Assembly: GCF_028369105.1 (NCBI RefSeq)
Contig: NZ_JAQNDO010000001.1
Coordinates: 4,060,501-4,124,500, forward strand
Length of the DNA stretch: 64,000 nucleotides
Source: Polyangium mundeleinium
GTDB taxonomy: Bacteria > Myxococcota_A > Polyangia > Polyangiales > Polyangiaceae
Direction of reading: 5' to 3'
The notes beneath the pieces were generated by a model. It was not told where the DNA came from, did no database searches, and saw nothing but the letters and a program-made list of their open reading frames with translations. Shown in pieces: positions 36,948 through 45,201 of this stretch (its first letter is position 1; each line of letters begins with the position of its first letter). The position numbers were made by a program, and so were the translations under genes.

Positions 36948-38621
36948 ATGGCCCACGTCGACGACACCGAAGAGCGCTCTGTGCTGGTATGGCTGGACGC
37001 AGCGCTGGTGGCGCGCGCAATGATGGTGCTCGAGGCCCGCGGCGCGCCTCATCACGGGGGCGATCCCTCGGCCGAGAACGTGCTGCGCGCGATCCTGGAG
37101 CGCATCTCCAACCTGCCGGAGGCGTGGACCTGCGACGTCTGCCGCCGTCCGATCCAGCGCGCGAGCGACGGGCAGCTCGAGTGGGTGTGGGATGGAACGG
37201 CGCAGCGGGCGCGCGACATGCAACTGGTCCACACGGCCGAGGGATCGCCCCGTCCGCACCTCCACGTGGCCAGCAGGGCGCGCCCGTCGCTTCCCCGTCG
37301 CTGTGGACATGGCCAGGTCGGTCCGACGGAGGAGCTGCTCCGCATTCCCCTGCACCACCTGACAGACGACGACGGCCTCATGCAACTGCTGGAGCAGGTC
37401 GCCGCGGGACGTCTGCCGCGCGCGCAGGTGCTCAAGGTGATCCAGCGGCTGCACCTGCCGCACTACGAGGCCGCGAGGCCCTTGCTCGACGATGCGATCC
37501 GCGCCGGCATCATCGTCCCCAACCTCCCGTCCGCGGGCTTCCACTGGCAGGGGGATCTCGTGGAGGTGCTGCGCCATCTCTCGCCCAAGAGAGCCCCCGC
37601 CGCGCGCCGGCTCGAGGCGGGGCCTCCGACCCTCGAGGAGCACCTCCGTGCGCTCGACCGGTCGGGCGGCGTGCCAGCGCGCCTGAGCGAGGCGCTGGGG
37701 CTCGCGGCGGAGGCCGGGCTCGCCATCGCCGACCTCGTCCGGCGAGCGCCGCTCTCGGGCGTACGGGGAGGCTCGGGCGCCGTCAACGTGCACGGTGAGG
37801 AGGTCAAGCCGCTCGACCGTCTCGCGGCCGACGTGCTGCTGTCGGCCTTCCGGCGATCATCGGCGGTCGCAGGCGTGGCCTCGGAGGAGCACGAGGGTGT
37901 GATCGCGTATGAAGGGCACGAGGAAGGGTCCTTCGTGATCGCCTTCGATCCGCTCGACGGCTCGGACAACCTCGAGTCCGGGATGTCGGTGGGCTCGATC
38001 TTCAGCGTGGTCCCGCGATCGCGGCGGGGTCCTCTCCAGACCGAGGACTTTCTGCGCGCCGGGCGTGAGCAGGCAGCCGCCGGCTACCTGCTGTACGGCG
38101 CCGCCGTCATCCTCGTCCTCGCCGTGGGCGGCCGTGCGTCGATGTTCGTGCTCGATCCGGATCGCGGCAGGTTTGTCCGCACCTGCGAGGCGCTAAAGGC
38201 GCCCGACGTCACGGCCGTGCTCTCCGTCAACGACGCGAACGCGCGCTACTGGCCCACGTGGATGACGGCGTACGTCGCGGCCCTCGTCGGACGCAACGCA
38301 GACACGCGGCGCCTCGTCTCGCGGTTTGTGGGCACCCTCGTCGCGGACGTCCACCGTAACCTCGTGCGCGGCGGGATCACTGCGGTGCCCGAGGACCAAC
38401 GTCGCCCGCAGGGCAAGCTCCGCCTGCTCTACGAGTGCAGCCCGCTCGCCATGGTGATCGAGGCCTCCGGCGGAGCGGCATCCGACGGGCGTCGCGCCAT
38501 CCTCGACATCGAGCCCGCGTCGATCCATCAGCGCACGCCGTTCATCGCGGGGTCCGCCTCCGACGTCGCCCTGGCCGAGCGACTGGCCCGCGAGGCCGAG
38601 AGGCCGGATCGTCAGGGCTGA
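36948..38621 (+). CDS. Class I fructose-1,6-bisphosphatase-like enzyme with N-terminal extension
   Basis: The 557-residue protein has a C-terminal FBPase/IMPase-fold domain (about residues 235-555) with ASEEHEG and the metal motif DPLDGSDN (334-341). Standard FBPases are about 330 residues. The extra ~215 N-terminal residues include a TCDVCRRP motif (Cys 62, 65) with later His/Cys (RCGHGQ) that could bind zinc, and a helical segment ending QGDLVEVLRHL. This fusion is unusual. The enzyme should hydrolyse a sugar or cyclitol bisphosphate. Its 3' end overlaps the convergent caspase-like gene by 10 bp. Confidence 0.85.
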   Translation: MAHVDDTEERSVLVWLDAALVARAMMVLEARGAPHHGGDPSAENVLRAILERISNLPEAWTCDVCRRPIQRASDGQLEWVWDGTAQRARDMQLVHTAEGSPRPHLHVASRARPSLPRRCGHGQVGPTEELLRIPLHHLTDDDGLMQLLEQVAAGRLPRAQVLKVIQRLHLPHYEAARPLLDDAIRAGIIVPNLPSAGFHWQGDLVEVLRHLSPKRAPAARRLEAGPPTLEEHLRALDRSGGVPARLSEALGLAAEAGLAIADLVRRAPLSGVRGGSGAVNVHGEEVKPLDRLAADVLLSAFRRSSAVAGVASEEHEGVIAYEGHEEGSFVIAFDPLDGSDNLESGMSVGSIFSVVPRSRRGPLQTEDFLRAGREQAAAGYLLYGAAVILVLAVGGRASMFVLDPDRGRFVRTCEALKAPDVTAVLSVNDANARYWPTWMTAYVAALVGRNADTRRLVSRFVGTLVADVHRNLVRGGITAVPEDQRRPQGKLRLLYECSPLAMVIEASGGAASDGRRAILDIEPASIHQRTPFIAGSASDVALAERLAREAERPDRQG

Positions 38622-40864
38622 GGATCCCTGCGGACGATGTTGATCCGGCGCAGCGCGGAGCACAGGGCGCCGTTGCTGAGCATCACGCCATGCACGTTGA
38701 TCGCGTTCGAGCGAACACCGGGGCCGGGGCGCGCGATGAACGCGACGTCAAGCTCCTTGCCCGGCGCAAGGATGACGTGGCGAGGCGGCGGCTCGACCGT
38801 GAACCGGTCCAGGTCGCTGCCCTTGCGGTCCAGCGCGACGCCGCAGTGGATCAGCGCGGTCACCGGCAGATCGTTGCGAGCGCGCAGGCGCAGGTGGATC
38901 AGCTCGCCGCCGGTGACCGTCTCCGCGCAGTCGATCGTCAGCAACGACCGCTCCTCCGGGAGATCGGCGATCACGAGGCAGCGCTCGCACTCCACCGTCT
39001 CGCGCCGCTCCGACGGCCACAGACCGGCGCGGTAGCGCCTCGCGACCAGGCGGCTGCCGCAGTACGGACAGGGCGTTGACAGCCAGCGGACGCCCGACCG
39101 CCGCATACCGCGCGCGGCCCGGTAGTGGTTCTCGAGCCACTGGACGTGCTCCTCGGCCCGGCGCACCACGATCTCGATCATCGACGCCTGCGCCGCGGCG
39201 CAAGCGCCGATGAGGATCTGCTGCGCCTCCTCCACCGCGGCGTGGAGCGAGGCAGAGGTGAAGTCAGCGTCGTGCGCCATCACGAGCTTCGGTCCGACCT
39301 CGGCCAGCAAGCGATCGAGCGCGTCGAGCGAGCGGTCCTCGAATCCACCGTCGAAGCACGCCCTCGCCTCTCGCAGCGCGCGGCCGGTCTGATCGATGAT
39401 CTCCACGAGATCGGGGCGCAGCGGATCGCGTGAGGTCAGCGTCACGTCGACCTCGGCGGCGGACACGCCGCGGTCACAGGCGATGACGAGGTCGACCTCC
39501 GACGGTCTGTCCTCGTGTCGGATCACCTCGATTGCCAGCCTGTCGATGAGTGCGTCGTCGACGAGGCCGTGCAGGCGCTCCGCGGCCGTCAGGCCGTCGA
39601 TCGCAACCCGATGGCGACAGATTCGTCCCGGCGTTATTGCCAGCCTCACGTGGCCCCCGAGGGCACCCGTGTGCCGCGGCACCTCGGCGACGCTCTCGGG
39701 AGCGCAGATTCGCAGGTCGGGATCACCGAGCAGGATGTACGGGCTCGGCATCCCAGTCTTCTGTTCGGCGAGCCGTCCGAGCGCGTGGCACAGCTCGCCC
39801 ATGGTCGCTCCCCGCAGGCAGTGCTCCCAGCTCAAGTACGACGCGAATGCGGTCGGGTGGTGGATACGATACGGAGAGATGACGGCCGAGGCGGCGCCGT
39901 TCAGGAGCTGGAGCGCCAGGTTGGCCCCGCCGGCGGGCTGCGGGTAATTGAGCCGAAAGGCCGCGGTGGCGCACTGCTCGAGGACGAGCACATCGCCCCG
40001 CAGCGCCCCCGCCGGGACGCGCGGCTCGTTCGGGAACATGCAGTCGAACCCCGCGAAGCAGGCGCGATCGCCGGCTGCCGCTGCGTCGAGCCGGGAGCAC
40101 AGGTTCCCATCCATCGCGCAGTACGATCGGCCGTGGCCCGAGAAGATCACGAAGGGTTCGCCGCCGAGGATCCTCGTCAATCGATCGGGGGCCGGGTGAT
40201 TCGGGAGCACGGTCTCGTCGAGATCGTCGAGCTTGATCGGCGCCTCGCGCCCGAGCTGATACACGAGGCCTCGCGGGAGCTGCGGCGGTCGCCGGGCGTG
40301 GCTGCGCGCCACGAGCCTCGACGCCCCCGCGACGTCCGTGCCCGTCAAGATCCCCCAGCGCGTCCTCGTCGCGCGCATCGCGTGCGCGAGCCGATCGCAG
40401 CTTATCCGCTCGAGGGCCGCCGGAGACATGGTGAGCACGACAGAAGTCCGGGCACCCAGGAGATCGCCGAGGTGCTCGAGGTCATCGTCCGCCTCGGCGA
40501 TGATCAGGGACTTGTCCTCGACGATCGCGTGCACGATCCCGGCGGTGCACAGCGCATCGTGGGCCCAGACGACGCAGGCCGAGCCCCCGGCGCGGCGCCG
40601 CTCCTCGTGTATCTCGCGCAGCCGCGCCGCGAGCCAGCCCGGTGAAGCCAGCAGGTCGAGCGAGCTTGACCCTTCGTAGCGCACGCCCGCGCCGGGGGAC
40701 AGCGTGGCGCGGTCGGCGGCGAGCTGGCCCTCGCTCCCCGCCACGGGGATCAGCGCGTGACCGCAAGCGGCCTCGAGCGCCTCGAGATCGAGGGCAGCGG
40801 CGAGGTATTCTCGAGGATCGCGGCAGAGGAGCGGCGTCCGAGGCGCTCGCGTCGTCGGGGACAT
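38612..40864 (-). CDS. Caspase-fold (CHAT/gingipain-like) protein with zinc ribbon
   Basis: The product is 750 residues from ATG 40864, preceded by AGGAG. The first ~390 residues match a caspase-like hydrolase: His 244 in FSGHGRSY and Cys 298 in VLVLEQCATAAF form the expected dyad, and YILLGDPDLRI closes the domain as in C25 and CHAT proteins. The C-terminal part has a four-Cys zinc ribbon (CPYC at 599-602, CERC at 626-629) and a final beta-rich domain. There is no signal peptide, so it is cytosolic. It is the last gene of the operon with the precursor-like peptide and the cyclophane maturase, so a role in leader cleavage or product-triggered proteolysis is possible but unproven. Confidence 0.75.
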   Translation of the reverse strand: MSPTTRAPRTPLLCRDPREYLAAALDLEALEAACGHALIPVAGSEGQLAADRATLSPGAGVRYEGSSSLDLLASPGWLAARLREIHEERRRAGGSACVVWAHDALCTAGIVHAIVEDKSLIIAEADDDLEHLGDLLGARTSVVLTMSPAALERISCDRLAHAMRATRTRWGILTGTDVAGASRLVARSHARRPPQLPRGLVYQLGREAPIKLDDLDETVLPNHPAPDRLTRILGGEPFVIFSGHGRSYCAMDGNLCSRLDAAAAGDRACFAGFDCMFPNEPRVPAGALRGDVLVLEQCATAAFRLNYPQPAGGANLALQLLNGAASAVISPYRIHHPTAFASYLSWEHCLRGATMGELCHALGRLAEQKTGMPSPYILLGDPDLRICAPESVAEVPRHTGALGGHVRLAITPGRICRHRVAIDGLTAAERLHGLVDDALIDRLAIEVIRHEDRPSEVDLVIACDRGVSAAEVDVTLTSRDPLRPDLVEIIDQTGRALREARACFDGGFEDRSLDALDRLLAEVGPKLVMAHDADFTSASLHAAVEEAQQILIGACAAAQASMIEIVVRRAEEHVQWLENHYRAARGMRRSGVRWLSTPCPYCGSRLVARRYRAGLWPSERRETVECERCLVIADLPEERSLLTIDCAETVTGGELIHLRLRARNDLPVTALIHCGVALDRKGSDLDRFTVEPPPRHVILAPGKELDVAFIARPGPGVRSNAINVHGVMLSNGALCSALRRINIVRRDPQP

Positions 40865-40875
40865 CGTCAATGCTC

Positions 40876-41664
40876 CTATAACTGCTCGAACCACAGGCGC
40901 AGCGGATCAGGCCAGGCCGCTCCGGCGTCCGGAGGCTCGAGGACGAAGCCATGTCCGCCGCGAGGGAAGACGTGCGCCGAGACGTCCACGTTATTCTCGC
41001 GGTAGGCTCGCGCGAGCGTGAGCGAACTCGTGAGGGGGACGGTAAGATCGTCCGCCGCGTGGGCGATCAGGACCGGTGGGGCGTCTCGATCGACCAGGCG
41101 CTCCAGGCTGAATCGGGCGCGGAGATCCGCGTCGGGGGAGTCGACGCCGCAGAACCGTGCGACGGATCCCTCGTGGGTCGGCGGCAGGAAGGATCCGACC
41201 GGATACACCAGCGCGAGGCGCTGCGGTCTCGGGCTGATTGTCGCCGCGAGATCATCGTCGGGGTCGGCCATCAGGTGAGGAGCGAAGGAGACGAGACCCG
41301 CGAGGTGCCCGCCGGCGCTGAAGCCCACCATACCGATCCTCTCGGGATCGATCCCGAGCTCCGCCGCGTGGTGACGCGTGAGCCGGACGGCGCGCATCGC
41401 GTCCGCCACCGCTGCGGGGTATGCACACGGCGCGACCCGGTAGAACGCCAGGACCGCGTGAAACCCCGCGTCGCAGAGCCACCGCACGACCGGGAGGCTC
41501 TCGCTCGGGGCGTTCACCTGATAACCACCCCCCGGAAAGATCACGACCGCGGGGCCCGGGGTCGCGCGCGGCCGGTCGGCGCGATGGACCTCCATCGTGG
41601 GTCCCCACGTGGGCAAACCCGATTTGCGACCGCGCCACAGCGGGATGACCTTGCAGTCACCCAC
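40876..41664 (-). CDS. Alpha/beta hydrolase (esterase/peptidase-like)
   Basis: The product is 262 residues from GTG 41664, overlapping the maturase stop and preceded by TGAGGA. It has the oxyanion segment FPGGGYQ, nucleophile Ser 116 in GFSAGG, acid Asp about 205-206 (HAADDLTVP) and His 238 (GGHGF). The closest families are acetyl-esterase and BD-FAE-like hydrolases. It lies between the maturase and the caspase-like gene, with an 11-bp gap to the latter. It may deacylate or cleave a modified product. Confidence 0.88.
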   Translation of the reverse strand: MGDCKVIPLWRGRKSGLPTWGPTMEVHRADRPRATPGPAVVIFPGGGYQVNAPSESLPVVRWLCDAGFHAVLAFYRVAPCAYPAAVADAMRAVRLTRHHAAELGIDPERIGMVGFSAGGHLAGLVSFAPHLMADPDDDLAATISPRPQRLALVYPVGSFLPPTHEGSVARFCGVDSPDADLRARFSLERLVDRDAPPVLIAHAADDLTVPLTSSLTLARAYRENNVDVSAHVFPRGGHGFVLEPPDAGAAWPDPLRLWFEQL

Positions 41665-42799
41665 CGGGAGCGTCCTCAGGGGGAGCCGCGCGCTTGATGC
41701 CGCGCAGCTCCGCCACCAGCCGCGCGTGGACGTGGCGGATGAAGACCTGGAGGTCAGGGCAGTAGACGCTCGGATTGTCGAATCCGCGCGAGGAGGAGTA
41801 GCGGTGGGAGACGTGCCCGCCCCGGCAAGCGCTGTAATAGCCGCACCCGAGGCACGTCGCGGAGGGGCGCGTGGCGACGCGCAGGGCGTGCAGCGCGGGC
41901 GCGCGCTCGAGCTCGACGAGCGAGTGCGCGAACACGTTGTGTCCGAGGTGAGCCGCGCCGTGGTACGCCGTCTTGAGCGTGTCATCCGCCTCCATCTCGC
42001 CGTTGGACTCGATGACGATGGAGTCGAAGTGGTCGAGCGCGTCGCCGGCCTCGGGGCGCAGGAGCCACGTCATCCACCGCTCGAAGCTACGGATCCGGAC
42101 GCGTGAGCCCTTGCCGAGCCAGTGATCAAAGCACTCAATGAGCCAGGCCGCGTACGGATCCGGACGTCCGTCGTCCTCGACGCGGCTGTCGTGGTTGCGC
42201 AGCGGCAAGAGGAAATCGATGGCCGGCGGGGAGAAGCTCGCGAGGTAGTCGAACACCTCCCTCGCGGACGACCGCGGGTCGACGACCGCCAAGAACCCCT
42301 GGAAGATCGGGCGAAGCTCGGGTGAGGTGATGAGCGCGAGTTTGTCCTCGACGTCGGCGGAGGTCGGGCGCATGCGATGATCGACGCGGCGCAGATCGTT
42401 GATCCGCGGAGGCCCGTCAAGGCTGATGTAGAGGCCGACGTCCGCGCGGAGCAGGAGCTCGCCGAGCTCGCGCGTGAACGGGATACCGTTGGATTGCAGC
42501 GAGGAGTTCACGCGGACCCCCGACCCGTCGAAGGTCTCTCGCAGGGCCCGGAGGATGCCCTCGAGGCGCTCGCGCCCGCAGAGCAGGGGCTCTCCCCCGT
42601 GAAAATTGATGTTGATCCTGGTGAGCTGATGGTGCTCGCAGTATTCGCGGATCCGCCGCGCCGCCGCACGCGCGACGTCCTCTCCCATGTATGGGGGCTG
42701 GCGACGCCAGCTCGAGTCGCCGGCATGATAGACGTAGCAATAGGTGCAGTCGAGGTTGCACCGGCTGGCGATCTTCCATACAAAATTGGTGAAAGGCAT
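41657..42799 (-). CDS. Radical SAM/SPASM peptide maturase, FxsB type (cyclophane-forming)
   Basis: The 380-residue protein begins with the SAM cluster CNLDCTYC (Cys 14, 18, 21) in the context ASRCNLDCTYCYVYHAGDSS, followed by NFHGGEPLL. The SPASM domain has CLGCGYYSACRGGH (Cys 316, 319, 325) and FDNPSVYC (Cys 347). These are the hallmarks of the FxsB/XyeB/GrrM group, whose known members join an aromatic ring to the beta-carbon of a residue two positions on, making a three-residue cyclophane. A precursor-like peptide gene lies 176 bp upstream on the same strand, which supports this assignment. Confidence 0.9.
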   Translation of the reverse strand: MPFTNFVWKIASRCNLDCTYCYVYHAGDSSWRRQPPYMGEDVARAAARRIREYCEHHQLTRININFHGGEPLLCGRERLEGILRALRETFDGSGVRVNSSLQSNGIPFTRELGELLLRADVGLYISLDGPPRINDLRRVDHRMRPTSADVEDKLALITSPELRPIFQGFLAVVDPRSSAREVFDYLASFSPPAIDFLLPLRNHDSRVEDDGRPDPYAAWLIECFDHWLGKGSRVRIRSFERWMTWLLRPEAGDALDHFDSIVIESNGEMEADDTLKTAYHGAAHLGHNVFAHSLVELERAPALHALRVATRPSATCLGCGYYSACRGGHVSHRYSSSRGFDNPSVYCPDLQVFIRHVHARLVAELRGIKRAAPPEDAPGG

Positions 42800-42975
42800 C
42801 GCTGGAAAGGCCTTTGCGGCGCAATGCAGAGGACGTCTTTGGGGCCTGTCCGCTCGGCTGCCGAGATACGTACGAGCTGCGCGGCGCTGGCCACGCGCTG
42901 GAGCCGGCGGGGTCTCGGAGCGCTCGTCGCCTTTGCCCGACGACGAGCGTCACGCGGCCCCGCCGGACCGGGGGC

Positions 42976-43230
42976 TCAGCCCGCGGACTGCTGCTTGTTG
43001 AGCTCCGCGATCGACATCTTGGGCGCGGAGGTGTACGTCCCGCCCAGATGCTGGGCCAGGCGATTGCGGATGGCGTCGTTGAGCACGTCCTTCAGCACGT
43101 TGTTGTTCAGCGTGCTGATGTCCGCGATGCTCATCGACTCGATCTCGGCAACGGACAGCTGCTGCACGCCCTCAACAAGGCGCTCCCTGGGGATGTCGGC
43201 ATCGAGCTGGATAACTTTCTCGGGGACCAT
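42976..43230 (-). CDS. Candidate RiPP precursor peptide, 84 aa
   Basis: A near-perfect ribosome site (AAAGGAGG, 5 nt spacing) precedes ATG 43230. The first ~60 residues are helical and charged, as expected of a leader. A Gly-Gly at 63-64 (AQHLGGTYTSAPKMS) precedes a 20-residue tail. The peptide has no Phe or Trp; Tyr 66 and His 61 are the only aromatic or imidazole residues. If the FxsB-type enzyme makes a cyclophane, Y66-T-S68 is the obvious target. The motif MSIA-(D/E)-(I/L) occurs twice (33-38 and 72-77), once on each side of the Gly-Gly. No known precursor family is recognised. Confidence 0.75.
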   Translation of the reverse strand: MVPEKVIQLDADIPRERLVEGVQQLSVAEIESMSIADISTLNNNVLKDVLNDAIRNRLAQHLGGTYTSAPKMSIAELNKQQSAG

Positions 43231-43487
43231 GGTGACCTCCTTTGCGTGCGCAAACGTAGTCGCGCAGCTTGCGTTTGAGTCCTAACCTAGCGGTGCCTCG
43301 ACGTCTACCTGAAAGCGACGCGGACAGCATCGTTGCCGCCCTCCGCGTCACTTGAGCGCCTGTTCATGTCGCACCCGTCGTCGAGGTCCGATGACCGCGA
43401 CGTGACGCAGGGCACGATGTCAGGCTATCATCGCGGGCTGGCGGCGCAGAGCCGGCCACCCGCGGTTTCGCGACTCGAGACATCGCC
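43231..43487. promoter_or_regulatory. Divergent control region with dyad at precursor leader
   Basis: This region separates the precursor (minus) and methyltransferase (plus) starts. A dyad TTTGCG-TG-CGCAAA at 43241-43254 abuts the ribosome site of the precursor gene and could be an operator or an RNA hairpin affecting translation. Confidence 0.45.
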
Positions 43488-44279
43488 ATGAGAGAGCCTG
43501 CCCATCGCATCTATGACGAACTGGCGTGGCTGTGGCCGCTATGGGGGAGCCCGGCGGACTACCGCGTGGAGAGCGAGCTCGTGGCCCGGCTGATCCGGGA
43601 GCACGCCCCCTCCGCGCCGAGGACGCTGCTGGAGATCGGGTGCGGCGGCGGCAACAACGCTTTCACGTTGAAGGGCTACTTCGAGCTGTCGGGGATCGAC
43701 ATCAGCGAGCCGATGCTCGAGCACGCACGGAGGCTCAACCCGGAGTGTGCATTCACCCTGGGAGACATGCGTAGCTTCACCTTGCCGCGCCGGTTCGACG
43801 CGGTGTTCCTGGGGCAGTCCGTGGTCTACATGAACACCCGCGAGGACCTGCGGCGCGCCATGGAGCGAGCCTTTGCCCACGTCGAGGCCGGCGGCGTGTT
43901 CGTCTGCTTCACGGAGGTGTACGAGGAGAACTTCATTCAAAACGACACGGGGATATCGATCTCCAGCAGGGCGGGCTCCAGCACGCCGGAGGGGGCGGAC
44001 CCGCGCCTGGATGTCGTGTTCATCCAGAACAAGTTCGACCCGGATCCCGAAGACGAGCAGTTCTCGATGGCGCTGGTGATGCTCATCCGCAGAGACGGCG
44101 CGTTGACCATCGAGCACGACGTCCACACGCTGGGCGTCTTTCCGCTCGATTACTGGAGGGTCTGCATGCGGGAGGCGGGGTTTGTCTTGGCGGCCGAGGT
44201 GCCGCTCAAGGGCAAGCGGGGCGCCCTCCTGTTCGTGTGCACCAAGCCGGCCGAGGGGTCGGGAGAGAGGGGTCGCTGA
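43488..44279 (+). CDS. Class I SAM-dependent methyltransferase
   Basis: The 263-residue protein has motif I LLEIGCGGGNN (47-57), the acidic GIDISEPML strand, GDMRSF and FDAVFLGQS, matching Methyltransf_25-type enzymes. The N-terminal IYDELAWLW resembles small-molecule or peptide methyltransferases. It is followed after one base by the radical SAM-CDGSH gene, so the two form an operon divergent from the precursor/maturase operon. Confidence 0.9.
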   Translation: MREPAHRIYDELAWLWPLWGSPADYRVESELVARLIREHAPSAPRTLLEIGCGGGNNAFTLKGYFELSGIDISEPMLEHARRLNPECAFTLGDMRSFTLPRRFDAVFLGQSVVYMNTREDLRRAMERAFAHVEAGGVFVCFTEVYEENFIQNDTGISISSRAGSSTPEGADPRLDVVFIQNKFDPDPEDEQFSMALVMLIRRDGALTIEHDVHTLGVFPLDYWRVCMREAGFVLAAEVPLKGKRGALLFVCTKPAEGSGERGR

Positions 44280-44280
44280 C

Positions 44281-45201
44281 ATGCTGCGAGAGCGGGTCAA
44301 ATCGATCGAGCTGGAGCTCCACTCCTACTGCCCCAAGCAGTGCGACTTCTGTCCCAACAGCCTCCTCGAGCGGAACGAGAAGGTCGTCTACACGGAAGAG
44401 CGGGTGATCGACGAGATCATCCGCGCGGTGCCCATGCTGCCAAACCTCCGGCGGATGGCGTTCCATCGCTACAACGAGCCCTTCATTCACCGCGGTCAGA
44501 CCGCCAAGATCAACGCGATCATCGCGAAGATCAAGGAGGTGCACCGGGGGGTCGAGTTCTGGGCCGCCTCGAACCTCAGCTTCCTGTCGGAGGGCAACAA
44601 CTTCCTGCGGGACAGCCAGCTGCACTTCATGATGGTCAGGCGCTACGAGGAGAAGGATCCGAGCTTCGAGGCGATGGTGCAGTTCGTCGACGTCCACAGC
44701 GTGTACACGGTGAGCCCCGGCAATCACATCCTGTTCCTCCACGACGGGAAGATTGTCTATTATCACGACGTCACCGTCGCGCCGTTCACCGAGCTGTACG
44801 ACCGGGGGGGCAGCCTGGTCCACCTGTCGACGAGGCGGCGGACGCAGCCCTGCAATCGGATCACGATCAACCTGGGGATCGACTACAACGGCAACGTCAT
44901 GCCGTGCTCCAACATGCAGTCGCAGGTCCCCGCGCACGAGCCCCACATCCTCGGGAACCTGCGCCAGAGCACGCTCCTCGAGATCCTCGGCGGAGAGCCG
45001 GCGGCGAGCTTCTATGAAGCGACGGCCAACGCGGACTTTCCGCCGGCGTGTCGATCGTGCCAGTCCAAGAACGTGATCCGTCGCTTCCCCGGACGCCGCG
45101 GGTGGTGCACTTGCGGTCGCTCGCGGAACCTGCCGTACTGCGACGAAACGCATATCGGCAACGGCGGACCCGGCCCGTGGGAGGAGGACACCGAGCTATG
45201 A
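44281..45201 (+). CDS. Radical SAM/SPASM enzyme with C-terminal CDGSH iron-sulfur motif
   Basis: The product is 306 residues from ATG 44281. It has the SAM cluster CPKQCDFC (Cys 17, 21, 24), a SPASM-like region with Cys (PCNRITINLGIDYNGNVMPC and CRSC), and then WCTCGRSRNLPYCDETH at 275-291. The last motif fits the 2Fe-2S CDGSH pattern C-x-C-x2-S-x3-P-x-C-D-x2-H exactly (Cys 276, 278, 287, His 291), with Glu for the usual Gly. I know of no described radical SAM enzyme carrying this domain. The extra cluster could relay electrons. The substrate is unknown. Confidence 0.85.
   Translation: MLRERVKSIELELHSYCPKQCDFCPNSLLERNEKVVYTEERVIDEIIRAVPMLPNLRRMAFHRYNEPFIHRGQTAKINAIIAKIKEVHRGVEFWAASNLSFLSEGNNFLRDSQLHFMMVRRYEEKDPSFEAMVQFVDVHSVYTVSPGNHILFLHDGKIVYYHDVTVAPFTELYDRGGSLVHLSTRRRTQPCNRITINLGIDYNGNVMPCSNMQSQVPAHEPHILGNLRQSTLLEILGGEPAASFYEATANADFPPACRSCQSKNVIRRFPGRRGWCTCGRSRNLPYCDETHIGNGGPGPWEEDTEL

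Noticed and set aside
34037-36967. A 976-codon open frame on the minus strand
   Set aside because: It is the complement of the aminotransferase-oxygenase and HAD genes, which have full catalytic motifs; the frame is a high-GC shadow.
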